64,000 nt of DNA from Taibaiella sp. (GTDB taxonomy: Bacteria; Bacteroidota; Bacteroidia; Chitinophagales; Chitinophagaceae): NCBI GenBank assembly GCA_021740995.1, contig JAIOYR010000001.1, positions 81,756-145,755 of the forward strand, written 5' to 3'. The first letter of the stretch is position 1; each line of letters starts with the position of its first letter. This document shows positions 35,463 through 44,551 of the stretch, piece after piece. The notes beneath the pieces are model-generated. The model had not been told where the DNA came from. It was given only the letters and a program-made list of their open reading frames with translations, and searched no databases. The translations under genes were made by a program, and so were the position numbers.

Positions 35463-35523
35463 CACTACTTCCCTTCCTTCTTCGGCGGTAGTCATTATGG
35501 GGTGGTTGTGCAGCAGCACATCC
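35463..35523 (-). pseudogene. Relic of a Gfo/Idh/MocA gene (C-terminal fragment)
   Basis: The first 36 bases are identical to 38014-38049, which lie inside the Gfo/Idh gene at 37978-38985; the next 25 remain similar. Read on the minus strand it encodes VLLHNHPIMTTAEEGREV against VLLHNQTIMTTAEEGREV in the intact gene. The similarity ends abruptly on both sides. It is therefore the leftover of a paralogous gene or a partial duplication. Confidence 0.7.
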
Positions 35524-35681
35524 GGGTTATTTCCGCATTGTGAAAATGGCCGGTACGCGAGAATTTCTGGTGGATACCCTGGCTTTTTAAGGATAGTTAA
35601 GTATGTATTAATGTTTCAATCGGTTCGGATTTACTAAGTTGCGTTTTATTCCTTATTGCTTTTATTAAGACTATTCCAACT

Positions 35682-36971
35682 ATGCCTTACAATTATTCTA
35701 AAATGTTCATTTTGCTGGTACTGCTATCGTTTAATGTAACTGCAGCAAGAGCCGGCAAAAAGTTGAAGGTTTTGTTTATCGGCAATAGTTACACTTCTGT
35801 GAATAATATGCCGCAAATAGTTGCTGATATCGCATCTTCCATGGGCGATACGCTGGATTGGGAAATGGAAGCACCGGGCGGTTATGACTTCATCGCGCAC
35901 TATGCTTTCCACCCTCCAACGATGAGTAAAATACAAGCTGGGAAGTGGGACTACGTTGTGTTGCAGGAACAGAGTCTTAACCCCGCTATTCCCACTCCGC
36001 ATGTAGAAACATCGGTATTGCCATATGCACGGAAATTGGACAGTATTGTTAGCGTATACAATAATTGCGCTGAAACAATTTTTTACATGACCTGGGGCAG
36101 AAAAAACGGTGATGCCTACAATTGCACATTCTATACCACCTCCTACAGTTGGCCGCATTTCTGCACCTATGAGGCTATGGACAGTGTGATACGAATGCGC
36201 TACACTATGATGGCCGATAGCAATCAGGCAATCGTTTCTCCTGCTGGTGCTGTTTGGCATTTTATTCGCACCTACTATCCCGACATAGAACTATATGATG
36301 CCGATGAAAGCCATCCTTCTCCGGCAGGTTCGTACGCTGTAGCTTGTACATTTTATACCACTTTATTTAAGAAGAATCCGGAGCTAATTTCATACAGTTA
36401 TGGGCTAGCCGGTGCAGAGAACATAAGGCAGGCTACAAAAAGAGTTGTATTCGACAGTATGCTTTATTGGCATATCGGCCAGTATCGCACCGAGGCATTA
36501 TTTAACTTCGGCCTAGCTTCGGGTACAGCCAATTTCACAAACTATTCTTTGAATGCTACAAAGTACTTATGGCATTTCGGAGACGGACAAACTGACACAG
36601 TTGCCAATCCTGTACATTATTATACTGTTCCCGGAAACTATACTATCATGTTGGTAGCTGCCAATGTAGCCACAGGCTGTCGCGATACTACCTATGCTCA
36701 AGCATCTATCACTGCCACAGATGTAAGGCATGTAGTCACATTAGGAAATACTTATACGGTATTACCCAACCCTGGCACCGGCGTTTTTACAATAAACACC
36801 GGCCATAACGCATATAGCATTACCATTATGAATATGCTTGGCGAAATTGTTTATGACTCAAAAGGCAGTAGTAACACACAAGTGAAAATGCAGAACCCAC
36901 AAGCGGGAGTCTATAATCTTCGCCTGACGAATGAAAATAGTGTTTGGAGCACTATCATTTTTATCAGGTAA
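35682..36971 (+). CDS. Secreted SGNH-hydrolase-like protein with PKD and T9SS sorting domains
   Basis: 429 aa. Signal peptide ('VLLSFNVTAARA'), then an SGNH/DUF4886-like hydrolase domain: 'KVLFIGNSYTSVNNMP' (Gly-Asn-Ser block I), 'WDYVVLQEQSLNPA' and 'DESHPSPAGSYAVA' (Asp-x-x-His block V). Around residues 270-350 is a PKD-like domain ('YLWHFGDGQTDTVANPVHYY', 'PGNYTIMLVA'), and the C-terminus is a T9SS type A domain ('YTVLPNPGTGVFTI', 'ITIMNMLGEIVYDS'). Probably a surface or released esterase/deacetylase; substrate unknown. Confidence 0.83.
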   Translation: MPYNYSKMFILLVLLSFNVTAARAGKKLKVLFIGNSYTSVNNMPQIVADIASSMGDTLDWEMEAPGGYDFIAHYAFHPPTMSKIQAGKWDYVVLQEQSLNPAIPTPHVETSVLPYARKLDSIVSVYNNCAETIFYMTWGRKNGDAYNCTFYTTSYSWPHFCTYEAMDSVIRMRYTMMADSNQAIVSPAGAVWHFIRTYYPDIELYDADESHPSPAGSYAVACTFYTTLFKKNPELISYSYGLAGAENIRQATKRVVFDSMLYWHIGQYRTEALFNFGLASGTANFTNYSLNATKYLWHFGDGQTDTVANPVHYYTVPGNYTIMLVAANVATGCRDTTYAQASITATDVRHVVTLGNTYTVLPNPGTGVFTINTGHNAYSITIMNMLGEIVYDSKGSSNTQVKMQNPQAGVYNLRLTNENSVWSTIIFIR

Positions 36972-37136
36972 ATCCGTATCAATAGGGCGATAATGGGTAG
37001 GACATCTATTCAGCACGTGTAAACCTAACGCCCCTCCTTTTTGCAATAGCTTGCCTTCCCATTTAAGTATTGTGCTTTATTTCTGGCACTATTCCAAACC
37101 CGGCGTCCACTCTGGCGGGCACTGAGCCTGCTGCTA

Positions 37137-37742
37137 TCATTGCCCGTAGTTGTGCTTGCCGGGTGTCCAGCCGGCTTGGCCCAGTAGTCCTTGCCCCGAC
37201 TCTTCCGCCCCTCCTTCTATTTGGGTGCCCATAGAATCGTTCCAGCGATTGAGGAAGCCAAACAAGGCCACCACAGCCGCAATCTCTACTACCTCTCCCT
37301 CATCCCAGTGAGCACGCAAATTTTCTGCTATCCGGTCGTCTACAGCATTGGGAATGATAGAGCTGGCAACTGCAAAGTCCAATGCTGCACGTTCGGCATT
37401 GCTAAACGCCTGATGCGTTTGGTATGCCCAGATATTGTTCATTTGGTCCTCATGCGCACCATATCGTTCTGCAGCCCGTATTGTATGTGCCTGGCAATAC
37501 CTGCACCCGGCTGCATTGCTGCTTACATAGCCCACCAACCGTTTAAGTGCACTGGTAACACGACCTTTGTTTTCCATTACAGCCTTATTGAGGGTGATAA
37601 ACGCATATGCGATAGCGGGGCGGTGATACATAGTCTTTACACTATTGGGACAAAAGCCCAATGTCTCGTTGTAAAAGTCTACCAGATTTTGTAGCTCTTT
37701 GTCTTCTTGTTCAGATGCCGGGTAAGCCAGTGGTCTTTTCAT
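37137..37742 (-). CDS. AhpD-like carboxymuconolactone decarboxylase-family protein
   Basis: 201 aa from the ATG at 37742 ('MKRPLAYPASEQEDKEL'); the track start adds 41 hydrophobic residues that do not fit the family. The motif 'NAAGCRYCQAHTIRAAERYG' carries the CxxC plus His of AhpD/CMD peroxidase-like proteins, which reduce peroxides or act in thiol relay. The upstream helix 'LNKAVMENKGRVTSALKRLVG' and downstream 'ERAALDFAVASS' are typical. Alone on the minus strand between oppositely oriented genes. Exact redox partner unknown. Confidence 0.85.
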   Translation of the reverse strand: MKRPLAYPASEQEDKELQNLVDFYNETLGFCPNSVKTMYHRPAIAYAFITLNKAVMENKGRVTSALKRLVGYVSSNAAGCRYCQAHTIRAAERYGAHEDQMNNIWAYQTHQAFSNAERAALDFAVASSIIPNAVDDRIAENLRAHWDEGEVVEIAAVVALFGFLNRWNDSMGTQIEGGAEESGQGLLGQAGWTPGKHNYGQ

Positions 37743-37977
37743 GAAAGCAGCAATTATTAAAAGAAGTTGTTGCAAGTATTGTTCAAAGATACAAAATATG
37801 ACGTTGATGAATTTCTGTCTGATAAAGATCTTCCTCCCCACAGCAATAGCCTTCCCGGGGGACACGTCGCCGATTGCCGATCAACGAAGACGTACAGCAA
37901 TTTGCTATCCGTCAAAGGCCGTGTCTTTTTTTTCAGGGATCCGGCGCATATCAGTGCGACAGAGTTGATGAATAAAT

Positions 37978-38985
37978 TCAATGCGCACTATCATACATCA
38001 TCTCTATCATCCTCACTACTTCCCTTCCTTCTTCGGCGGTAGTCATTATTGTCTGGTTATGCAGCAGCACTTCCACTACATTTTGTATCACTTTGTCGTG
38101 GTTGCTCATAGAGCCCTGATACAATCCATAGTCGTTCGATTTGGCTGTAATATTTATGGCAGGCAGGGCAGCGCCTTCCAGTTGCTGGTATTCTATGGTG
38201 TTAAGGTATTGCCCGCCTATCTTTACCGTGCCTTTCTCTGCAAACAGGGTTATGGAGCCCTCCATATTCCGGTTGTAAGAGCAGGTGGTAAAGTTGAAAT
38301 TGATTATAGCGCCATTGGCTGCTTTCATCACAAAGCTGCCCGTGTCTTCTACCTCCGTATTGTGAGTGTGCGCATAGTTATTTATCCTTCCTTCGGCTTC
38401 TGTTATAGAGCCGTTGAGGTAATATAGGATATCAATAAAATGGCTGAACTGTGTAAACAGGCATCCTCCGTCTTTTGTTTTGCTGCCACGCCAGTCGCTA
38501 CCGCTGTAATAGGTGTCGCCTCGATTCCAAAAGCAGTTTACCTGCACCATGTATATCTTACCCAGCTTGTCTGCGGCAATCAGTTGTTTCACCTCTTGCA
38601 CGGGTGGGTTATACCGGTTTTGTTTTACTGCAAATATGGTCTTGTTGTTTGCGGTTGCAGTAGCTATCATATTGGTGCATTCTGCTACACTGAGCGCCAT
38701 TGGTTTTTCTACTATAGTGTGTAGTCCGGCATTGAGCCCGGCTATGGTATGAGCTTCGTGCAGGTAATTTGGGGTGCATACACACAGCACATCGGTATTG
38801 TTGTTGCTGAGCAGTTCCGTTAGGTTGTCATAAAATTGCACCCCTTCAGGCATAGATGTGCGCACAGCAGGATTAATATCGCAAACAGATACTAAAGTAG
38901 TATGCTCGTTGTTCAATATCTGGTCAGCATGGCGGCGACCAATATTTCCAAAACCTATAATAGAAAAACGAATTTTACTTTGCAT
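37978..38985 (-). CDS. Gfo/Idh/MocA family oxidoreductase
   Basis: 335 aa. 'RFSIIGFGNIGRRHADQIL' (Rossmann), 'VCTPNYLHEAHTIAGL', 'HTIVEKPMALSVAE' (EKP motif) and 'KQNRYNPPVQEV' are present, then 'GGCLFTQFSHFIDILYYL' with the catalytic Asp/His zone. This is closest in style to the UDP-hexuronate or UDP-N-acetylhexosaminuronate dehydrogenases (WbpB/WlbA type) of surface polysaccharide pathways, but no partner transaminase or acetyltransferase is near. The stretch encoding its last residues is duplicated at 35.46 kb. Confidence 0.87.
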   Translation of the reverse strand: MQSKIRFSIIGFGNIGRRHADQILNNEHTTLVSVCDINPAVRTSMPEGVQFYDNLTELLSNNNTDVLCVCTPNYLHEAHTIAGLNAGLHTIVEKPMALSVAECTNMIATATANNKTIFAVKQNRYNPPVQEVKQLIAADKLGKIYMVQVNCFWNRGDTYYSGSDWRGSKTKDGGCLFTQFSHFIDILYYLNGSITEAEGRINNYAHTHNTEVEDTGSFVMKAANGAIINFNFTTCSYNRNMEGSITLFAEKGTVKIGGQYLNTIEYQQLEGAALPAINITAKSNDYGLYQGSMSNHDKVIQNVVEVLLHNQTIMTTAEEGREVVRMIEMMYDSAH

Positions 38986-39096
38986 TGGTAGTCAAATGTA
39001 TAAAACCTAAACGGAAGAATTATCGTACCTATTGTAACCAGTGTGCATTATTAGGTGTATTTTCCCTGAATTATTGATAGATGCACTATCATCTTA

Positions 39097-39855
39097 ATGT
39101 TTACCCCGCTATTTGGAACGTATATGTATACAGACGAGCAACAGAGATTAGAGGCAGTTAGGCGGTTTCAGAAATTTGATTTTGATCTGGACAAAAATCT
39201 TCAGGGAATACTGAAACTGGCTACCGATATTTATGAAACACCGGTGGCTTTCATTACCCTGATGGACGAGCATGAACAGTGGTTCAAGGTGAACCGTGGT
39301 TTTGATGTGCAGCGTATGCCCCGCGAGACTTCATTTTGCACCCATGTGATTATGGATAAAGAAGTGATGGTGGTAAGCGATGCTTTTGGTGATAGCCGTT
39401 TCGCAAAAAATCTGCTGGTTAATCAAATGCCACACATCCGTTTTTACGCGGGAGCACCACTTTCCAGCAACGATGGGCAGAGTATAGGTACGCTCTGCGT
39501 AATGGATACAAATGTGAAAGAAGTATCAGAGAACAAGCGGCAGCTATTGGCTATACTGGCACAGCAGGCTATACATATGATGGAGCTGGAGATCACCTAC
39601 AAGATGCTAAACGAAAAAATGCAGCAGGTAGAAATTCAGAACAAAGTCCTGACAGACATAGCTTTTATACAGTCACATGAGTTTAGGGGGCCATTGGCAT
39701 CTATCATGGGGCTGATGGATATAATAAAAGAAGAAGAATACAGCTCACCAAAACAGTACCTTTTACTCATGGAAGAGGCGGTGCAAAAACTGGATGAAAA
39801 AATTCATCTGGTAGTAAGAAGTACAGAAGCAGCAAAGCTCGCTTATGTAGCATAG
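39097..39855 (+). CDS. GAF domain protein with HisKA-like helix but no kinase domain
   Basis: 252 aa; an alternative start is the Met at 39124. Residues about 15-165 are a GAF domain ('ILKLATDIYETPVAFITLMD', 'RETSFCTHVIMDK', 'RFYAGAPLSSNDGQSIGTLCV'). A linking coiled coil leads to 'IQSHEFRGPLASIMGLMDII', a histidine-kinase phospho-acceptor helix with its His, and a second helix. The protein then ends: no ATP-binding N, G1 or G2 boxes follow, and the next gene is on the other strand 14 nt away. It may be a phosphotransfer or dominant partner protein, or a truncated kinase. Confidence 0.75.
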   Translation: MFTPLFGTYMYTDEQQRLEAVRRFQKFDFDLDKNLQGILKLATDIYETPVAFITLMDEHEQWFKVNRGFDVQRMPRETSFCTHVIMDKEVMVVSDAFGDSRFAKNLLVNQMPHIRFYAGAPLSSNDGQSIGTLCVMDTNVKEVSENKRQLLAILAQQAIHMMELEITYKMLNEKMQQVEIQNKVLTDIAFIQSHEFRGPLASIMGLMDIIKEEEYSSPKQYLLLMEEAVQKLDEKIHLVVRSTEAAKLAYVA

Positions 39856-39869
39856 CCGGTCTTGCAGTT

Positions 39870-41759
39870 CTAACGGATGCTTACTTTACTTCCATTCAAA
39901 GACAATTCCCGGTCATCAATCATTTTTCTGATAATATCGGCAATGTTTTCTTTCATTGCAGTAGGGTATAGTGCCAGCAGCTTTTCTATACTTATCTGTC
40001 TGTTTTGCTGAATGATTATAAGCAGTTCTGCCTTTAGTTTTGCCGGTTTGTGCTGGCTTAGTTTTCTATCGCGGCACACATCGCAATGTCCGCAGTCCGC
40101 TGTTGGCTCTTCGCCAAAGTATTGCAGCAGCAGACGCTCCCTGCACAAATCCCTGTTTTCCAGATAAGCGATCATGGCAGCAGTGCGTTCTTCGTGTCGT
40201 TTGCGCAACATGGCTATTCGCCTGGTATTTATTATCAGATGGCGGCTATCTACCCGGTAGTGATGAAAAAATATCTGAGGTCCATCGCCCGGTGTGTTGT
40301 ATTCCAGCACATCCATAGCTGCCAGTTGTTGCAGCGACTGTATCACTTCTGCCTGCTTCATTTTTAGTTGTCGGGCTATCGCAGTTTCTCTTATCGCTGT
40401 AGGGTAGTGAAAAATGCTGTTGTACATACGCAGCAGCCCTACAGCCACATAACCCAGTCGGGTGCTGATGTGTTGCAGGTCGTCTATGGTATGCCTGTCG
40501 GCAATGAACTGAATAGTTGCCGGGCTATACACGGCTTCTGTCATTGTCCACAGCCCTTCCCGCTCCAGCAGTTTCAGCGCGTGTATGGCATGGGTTGCCT
40601 GCAGCTTGAAGCGGATGCAGAAGGTTGAAAGGTCGAAGGGGAAATAACGGTCGGGCTGTGCTGTAGCAGGAATCTGCAGATACTCCACCACCGCCTGATA
40701 CACCTGTCGCAGATATGCCTCCGGCGGATACTGAATAGCTGTGCTGTCTGCCAGCCGTTGTATGTCTGCGCTGTTGTACAGACCTATTGCAACCGAAGCT
40801 TTACCATCTCTCCCTGCTCTTCCTGCCTCCTGGTAGTATGCCTCAGGGTGTTCTGGTGCATCGTAGTGTAACACAGTGCGCACATCAGGCTTGTCTATCC
40901 CCATGCCAAAGGCAGTAGTAGCTACCATTACATTTGTTTCGTTGCTCATCCATTGTCGCTGGGCTTCATCGCGTTTTTCCCTGCTCAGACCTGCATGGTA
41001 CACTGCTGCTTTCAGCTCGCTATGATTCAGGTATTTGCCCGTTGTTTCAGTTTGTTTTCGGCTGCGGCAATATACAATACTGCAATTGTTGTTCAGATTA
41101 TTTATAGTATCTGCTATTTTATTTTCGCTATAGCGCACATCATAAAATATGTTATTCCTCGCAAAACTCATTGCGAATTTTGCCGGGTTGGTCATGCGCA
41201 GCTGCGAGGTTATATCGCTCTGCACATCTTTGGTGGCAGTGGCGGTCAATGCAAGAAACGGCACATCCGGAAACACATCCTTTATGGTTGCAATCTCCAT
41301 ATAAGCCGGGCGAAAGTCGTGCCCCCATTGCGATATACAGTGCGCCTCATCTACTGCTACCATAGATATATCCATCTCCCGCAGATAGTCTCCAAACATC
41401 CGGGTCTGCAGTCTTTCGGGCGATAGGTACAGTAGCTTATAATCTCCCGCTACCGCGTTGCTCAGCACGCGCTTTACATCTTTGTAGTGCATGCCTGAGT
41501 GTATACTTGCACAGGGTATATCCAGCTCCTGAAGCCGTGCCACCTGATCTTGCATCAGTGCTATGAGCGGAGATATAACCAGGCATAGCCCTCTTCCCAT
41601 AAGTGCCGGTACCTGATAACATAGTGATTTACCCCCGCCGGTAGGTAGCAGTGCCAGCGTGTCATTGCCCGAAGTTATACTTCCTATAATATCCCGCTGC
41701 AAAGGACGGAAACTATCATAGCCCCAGTATTGTTTCAGTATGTGCTCCGGTGTTTTCAA
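39870..41759 (-). CDS. recQ: ATP-dependent DNA helicase RecQ family
   Basis: 629 aa. Superfamily 2 motifs are all visible: 'FRPLQRDIIGSI' (motif 0), 'TLALLPTGGGKSLCYQVPAL' (I), 'MVAVDEAHCISQWGHDFRPA' (II and the RecQ aromatic loop), 'FLALTATAT' (III), 'SIVYCRSRKQTE', 'VMVATTAFGMGIDKPDVRTV' (V) and 'YYQEAGRAGRDG' (VI). The zinc-binding RQC cysteines are 'NRDLCRERLLLQYF' and 'CGHCDVC'. The C-terminus has a winged-helix remnant but I see no HRDC domain, so it is the shorter Bacteroidota form. 3'-5' helicase for recombination repair. Confidence 0.93.
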   Translation of the reverse strand: MKTPEHILKQYWGYDSFRPLQRDIIGSITSGNDTLALLPTGGGKSLCYQVPALMGRGLCLVISPLIALMQDQVARLQELDIPCASIHSGMHYKDVKRVLSNAVAGDYKLLYLSPERLQTRMFGDYLREMDISMVAVDEAHCISQWGHDFRPAYMEIATIKDVFPDVPFLALTATATKDVQSDITSQLRMTNPAKFAMSFARNNIFYDVRYSENKIADTINNLNNNCSIVYCRSRKQTETTGKYLNHSELKAAVYHAGLSREKRDEAQRQWMSNETNVMVATTAFGMGIDKPDVRTVLHYDAPEHPEAYYQEAGRAGRDGKASVAIGLYNSADIQRLADSTAIQYPPEAYLRQVYQAVVEYLQIPATAQPDRYFPFDLSTFCIRFKLQATHAIHALKLLEREGLWTMTEAVYSPATIQFIADRHTIDDLQHISTRLGYVAVGLLRMYNSIFHYPTAIRETAIARQLKMKQAEVIQSLQQLAAMDVLEYNTPGDGPQIFFHHYRVDSRHLIINTRRIAMLRKRHEERTAAMIAYLENRDLCRERLLLQYFGEEPTADCGHCDVCRDRKLSQHKPAKLKAELLIIIQQNRQISIEKLLALYPTAMKENIADIIRKMIDDRELSLNGSKVSIR

Positions 41760-41834
41760 TTATTCTAATGTTCGGTTGTCGTTTCTTTTAATTATTCGTA
41801 AAAATAGGGGTATCTTTTTAGTAATACACCGCCC

Positions 41835-41865
41835 AAAAAAAAGAGACAGGTATCACCCGTCTCTT
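41835..41865 (-). terminator. Terminator of the 41.9-kb lipoprotein gene
   Basis: On the minus strand AAGAGACGGG pairs with CCTGTCTCTT (one G-T), followed by a T8 run, about 30 nt past the stop. Confidence 0.8.
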
Positions 41866-41896
41866 TTCCCAATACTAAAAACTATATTTTGCTTAT

Positions 41897-42727
41897 TTAT
41901 GGCAGCGTTATATCTTTCACTGTTCCGCCCGGCAGTGTTAGTCTTGCCTGGTTATCGCAGGTCGGGCTGTCGCCATAATTAAGCGTGCGTGTAAGCCCAC
42001 TCGGCAGCGTATATATTATGGATCCGGCTTCTATCCAGCGGCAGTCGAGCGATATTACAAGTGGCGTGGTAGTTGGTATGCTTACATTCACCACTCCTGC
42101 TGGGCGGGTTATGGTGCCTGAGCCGGTTATCTGGTACACATCATCTTTCCATATCAGTTTGGTTGTATATCCCTCTGTCCATGTACGCACTCGGTTCCAG
42201 TTGGTTGTTAGTACTGTGCCGTCAGTCTTGGTAATCGTTCCATTTACATTTATATTGAACCAGGGCTGTCCCAAGCTGTTTTTGCCCATATTGCTTACTG
42301 TTTTTGTGCCTTCTATTTTATTGTCGTTCTGATAGTAGTTGTCGAACGTGATTGTGTGCGAAGAACCACTGTCGGCATATGCACCTGTATAGTTCACTAT
42401 TACTTTTCCACGACGGTAACGGTTGTCTGCGCACAGGCAATTGGTCTCGCCAAAGTTGATGGTGTAGGTAGTGCCGGAATGAGTAACTGTACCACAGCCG
42501 CTGGTCTTAAACTCGCCACTGCCGGTAGTAGTGGAACCTTTGTCGGCCACTACCTGTACATCGTCAAACATTTTTTCTGCCAGATTCTGGTCGGTGGCAT
42601 AGCCGGTATCTTCGCTCGTTGTCGTGGTGGTTGTTTTGTCATTATCCTTCCTACATCCTGTATACAGGCATACCGACAGCGCAAGGGCGGTCGTGCCTAC
42701 TACCATCATTAATTTCGTTTTTTGCAT
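41897..42727 (-). CDS. Hypothetical lipoprotein
   Basis: 276 aa. Lipobox 'SVCLYTGC' (Cys about 25), then a Thr-run linker ('DKTTTTTTSEDTGYATDQN') and an all-beta domain with short repeats such as 'CGTVTHSGTTYTINFGETNC' and 'GQPWFNINVNGTITKTDGT'. The domain has several Cys that could pair. I do not recognise a characterised family, though similar lipoproteins are frequent in Chitinophagaceae. It stands alone with its own terminator; the ECF operon lies upstream on the same strand about 90 nt away. Confidence 0.6.
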   Translation of the reverse strand: MQKTKLMMVVGTTALALSVCLYTGCRKDNDKTTTTTTSEDTGYATDQNLAEKMFDDVQVVADKGSTTTGSGEFKTSGCGTVTHSGTTYTINFGETNCLCADNRYRRGKVIVNYTGAYADSGSSHTITFDNYYQNDNKIEGTKTVSNMGKNSLGQPWFNINVNGTITKTDGTVLTTNWNRVRTWTEGYTTKLIWKDDVYQITGSGTITRPAGVVNVSIPTTTPLVISLDCRWIEAGSIIYTLPSGLTRTLNYGDSPTCDNQARLTLPGGTVKDITLP

Positions 42728-42818
42728 AGTAGTGTATTTTTTGTGGTTTAAAAATTTGTTGTACCTATACCTAAGACTTTTATTCTGTAAGTAGGTTTAA
42801 ATTATGGCGAAATATTTT

Positions 42819-43253
42819 TTATCTCCTATTGCGCTCCTGTTTTAGTCGCTTCATCAGTATTTGTCTGAATTCTCTTTCAGCCATATACATATCAGCTACC
42901 TGTTTCGGACTTAGTATTTTCAGGAACTGGTCATTGTATTTTCGCTTCAGTCCTATTACAGCTTCCTGGTAGTCCAGGTCGTCTTCCACATATTGGCGGG
43001 CAGCTATATTGTGCTCATCTGTGTTTTCCAGCTTGTATTTCTTTATGTAGGGTTGCCTTATTACAAGCAGTTCTTTTTCGTATTCCTTATATAGCGGAAT
43101 AAAAGCCCCAGACTGACTTTCAGAAAGGCTCAGCCTGTCATTCATATACGCCATCTTCGCGGCATGTATGCGCTGAAGGGGGCGCCCTTGTCGGCCATAA
43201 GAAGCAGTAGTGACGAGCATACACATCAACACAATATATATTATTATTTTCAT
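42819..43253 (-). CDS. Spy/CpxP-like periplasmic protein of the ECF operon
   Basis: 144 aa with a signal peptide ('LMCMLVTTASYG') and an all-helical charged body: 'RLSLSESQSGAFIPLYKEYE', 'FLKILSPKQVADMYMAEREF'. The 'LSxxQ' and 'LSPKQ' motifs are those of Spy/LTXXQ-like envelope stress chaperones and of small proteins that commonly follow sigma/anti-sigma pairs in Bacteroidota. Third gene of the unit, 11 nt after the presumed anti-sigma gene. Probably an envelope-stress output or sensor. Confidence 0.68.
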   Translation of the reverse strand: MKIIIYIVLMCMLVTTASYGRQGRPLQRIHAAKMAYMNDRLSLSESQSGAFIPLYKEYEKELLVIRQPYIKKYKLENTDEHNIAARQYVEDDLDYQEAVIGLKRKYNDQFLKILSPKQVADMYMAEREFRQILMKRLKQERNRR

Positions 43254-43264
43254 TTATTTTCAGT

Positions 43265-43813
43265 TTAGTAGTACTCCATATCCCACCCGGTTTGGTCCAG
43301 GTAGGAGATAATGTCTTTTGTGTTTATTTCTGCAATGTCCGGATAGTTATCATCATTATTCAATTTCACATTAGTCCCTGCTACATTTGCAAGGTATTGC
43401 CGTATTTCCTGGTTGTTTACTGATGCCAGCATAACCTTGCCAGTGTTCATTTTTCCCGCCGATGGCATGTATATATTGTATGTTCCCACACTTATAACTA
43501 TCAATACTACTGCAGCCGCAGCCCATCTCAGTTGCCTAAAGGTTATCCTTATTCCCCTTTGGTTTCCTTTTTTAGCTTTCTTCAGCAATTGTTGCGGCAG
43601 ATCGTCAAAGTAGTTGCCGGGCACATGGTAGGGCAGCGTCTTGCCGGCCAGTGTATGCACGGCAGTAGTAGCATCCTCTTCCGTTATTTTACTTCTTATA
43701 TTCTTTTCAAAATTCGCAAAATACCCGTCAGGCAAAACGTATGGCATAGGTATTTGTTTACCTGCCAGACTACTGCCTGCTTCACCGAGTTCCTGTTTTA
43801 TTTCCTCTTTCAT
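43265..43813 (-). CDS. Putative anti-sigma factor (single-pass membrane protein)
   Basis: 182 aa. Two short homologous segments ('PMPYVLPDGYFANFEKNI' and 'TLPYHVPGNYFDDLPQQL') are followed by a basic stretch, one membrane helix ('LRWAAAAVVLIVISVGTYNI') and a periplasmic tail of about 70 residues. Position directly after an ECF sigma factor and this topology indicate an anti-sigma function; no ZAS zinc motif is seen. Inferred from context. Confidence 0.65.
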   Translation of the reverse strand: MKEEIKQELGEAGSSLAGKQIPMPYVLPDGYFANFEKNIRSKITEEDATTAVHTLAGKTLPYHVPGNYFDDLPQQLLKKAKKGNQRGIRITFRQLRWAAAAVVLIVISVGTYNIYMPSAGKMNTGKVMLASVNNQEIRQYLANVAGTNVKLNNDDNYPDIAEINTKDIISYLDQTGWDMEYY

Positions 43814-43849
43814 TCTGTACTGTCTTTGACCGTTATCGTTTACAATAGT

Positions 43850-44410
43850 TTAGCTGCCTGTCAGGTGTTCCTCTGCTTTTTTTACTGCATGATGATATGA
43901 TGCCTTTAGCGCACCTACCGATGTGTCCAGTACCTGCGACATTTCTTCGTAGGGCATCTCGTCATAGTACCGCAGGTTGAATACCAGTCGTTGTTTTTCA
44001 GGCAGTTTTGCTATTGCTTGCTGTAGTTTCCATTCTATTTTGCTGGCGTCAAAATCACGCTGTGCCAGCAGTCTATTCTCAAAATAGTCTTCATTGCCTT
44101 CTATTGATACCGCTGCAAATCTTTTTTGGGCATCTATCCAGTTCAGTGTTTCGTTGGTAGCTATACGGTACAGCCAGGTATACAGGTTAGACTCTGCTCT
44201 GAATGTTTCCAGATTTTTCCACACTTTTATAAATACGTTCTGAAGTATATCGTCCGTATCATCATGTGCTACCACCATGCGCCTTACATGCCAGTAGAGC
44301 CGCTCCTGATACTTCTTCACCAATGCCGTATACGCACCATTCCTCAGCTGCATTTCTTTGAAAGATGCAATCAGTTCCTGGTCACTTCTGTGGGTGCTTT
44401 GCTGCGGCAT
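43850..44410 (-). CDS. ECF-family RNA polymerase sigma factor
   Basis: 186 aa. Region 2 is 'HDDTDDILQNVFIKVWKNLE' plus 'NLYTWLYRIATNETLNWI', and region 4 is 'LPEKQRLVFNLRYYDEMPYE' with 'TSVGALKASYHHAVKKAEE'. Regions 1.1 and 3 are absent. It directs RNA polymerase to a small envelope-related regulon. First gene of a three-gene unit with the putative anti-sigma and Spy-like proteins. Confidence 0.93.
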   Translation of the reverse strand: MPQQSTHRSDQELIASFKEMQLRNGAYTALVKKYQERLYWHVRRMVVAHDDTDDILQNVFIKVWKNLETFRAESNLYTWLYRIATNETLNWIDAQKRFAAVSIEGNEDYFENRLLAQRDFDASKIEWKLQQAIAKLPEKQRLVFNLRYYDEMPYEEMSQVLDTSVGALKASYHHAVKKAEEHLTGS

Positions 44411-44551
44411 TTAAAAAAACTCCTTTGTACTAAGACAATATTAAAACCGTTTAGTTTAATGCAGTATAATTTTATCTTAAGGTAGTGCTAATTTAGAAGT
44501 TGTTACAATATATTTCTTGTCCTTTTCGTATCTTTCGCCAAATTATTGTTC

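Noticed and set aside
37767-38042. 91-aa plus-strand ORF at the 5' side of the AhpD-like gene
   Set aside because: It overlaps the end of the Gfo/Idh gene in antisense and has no recognisable pattern.
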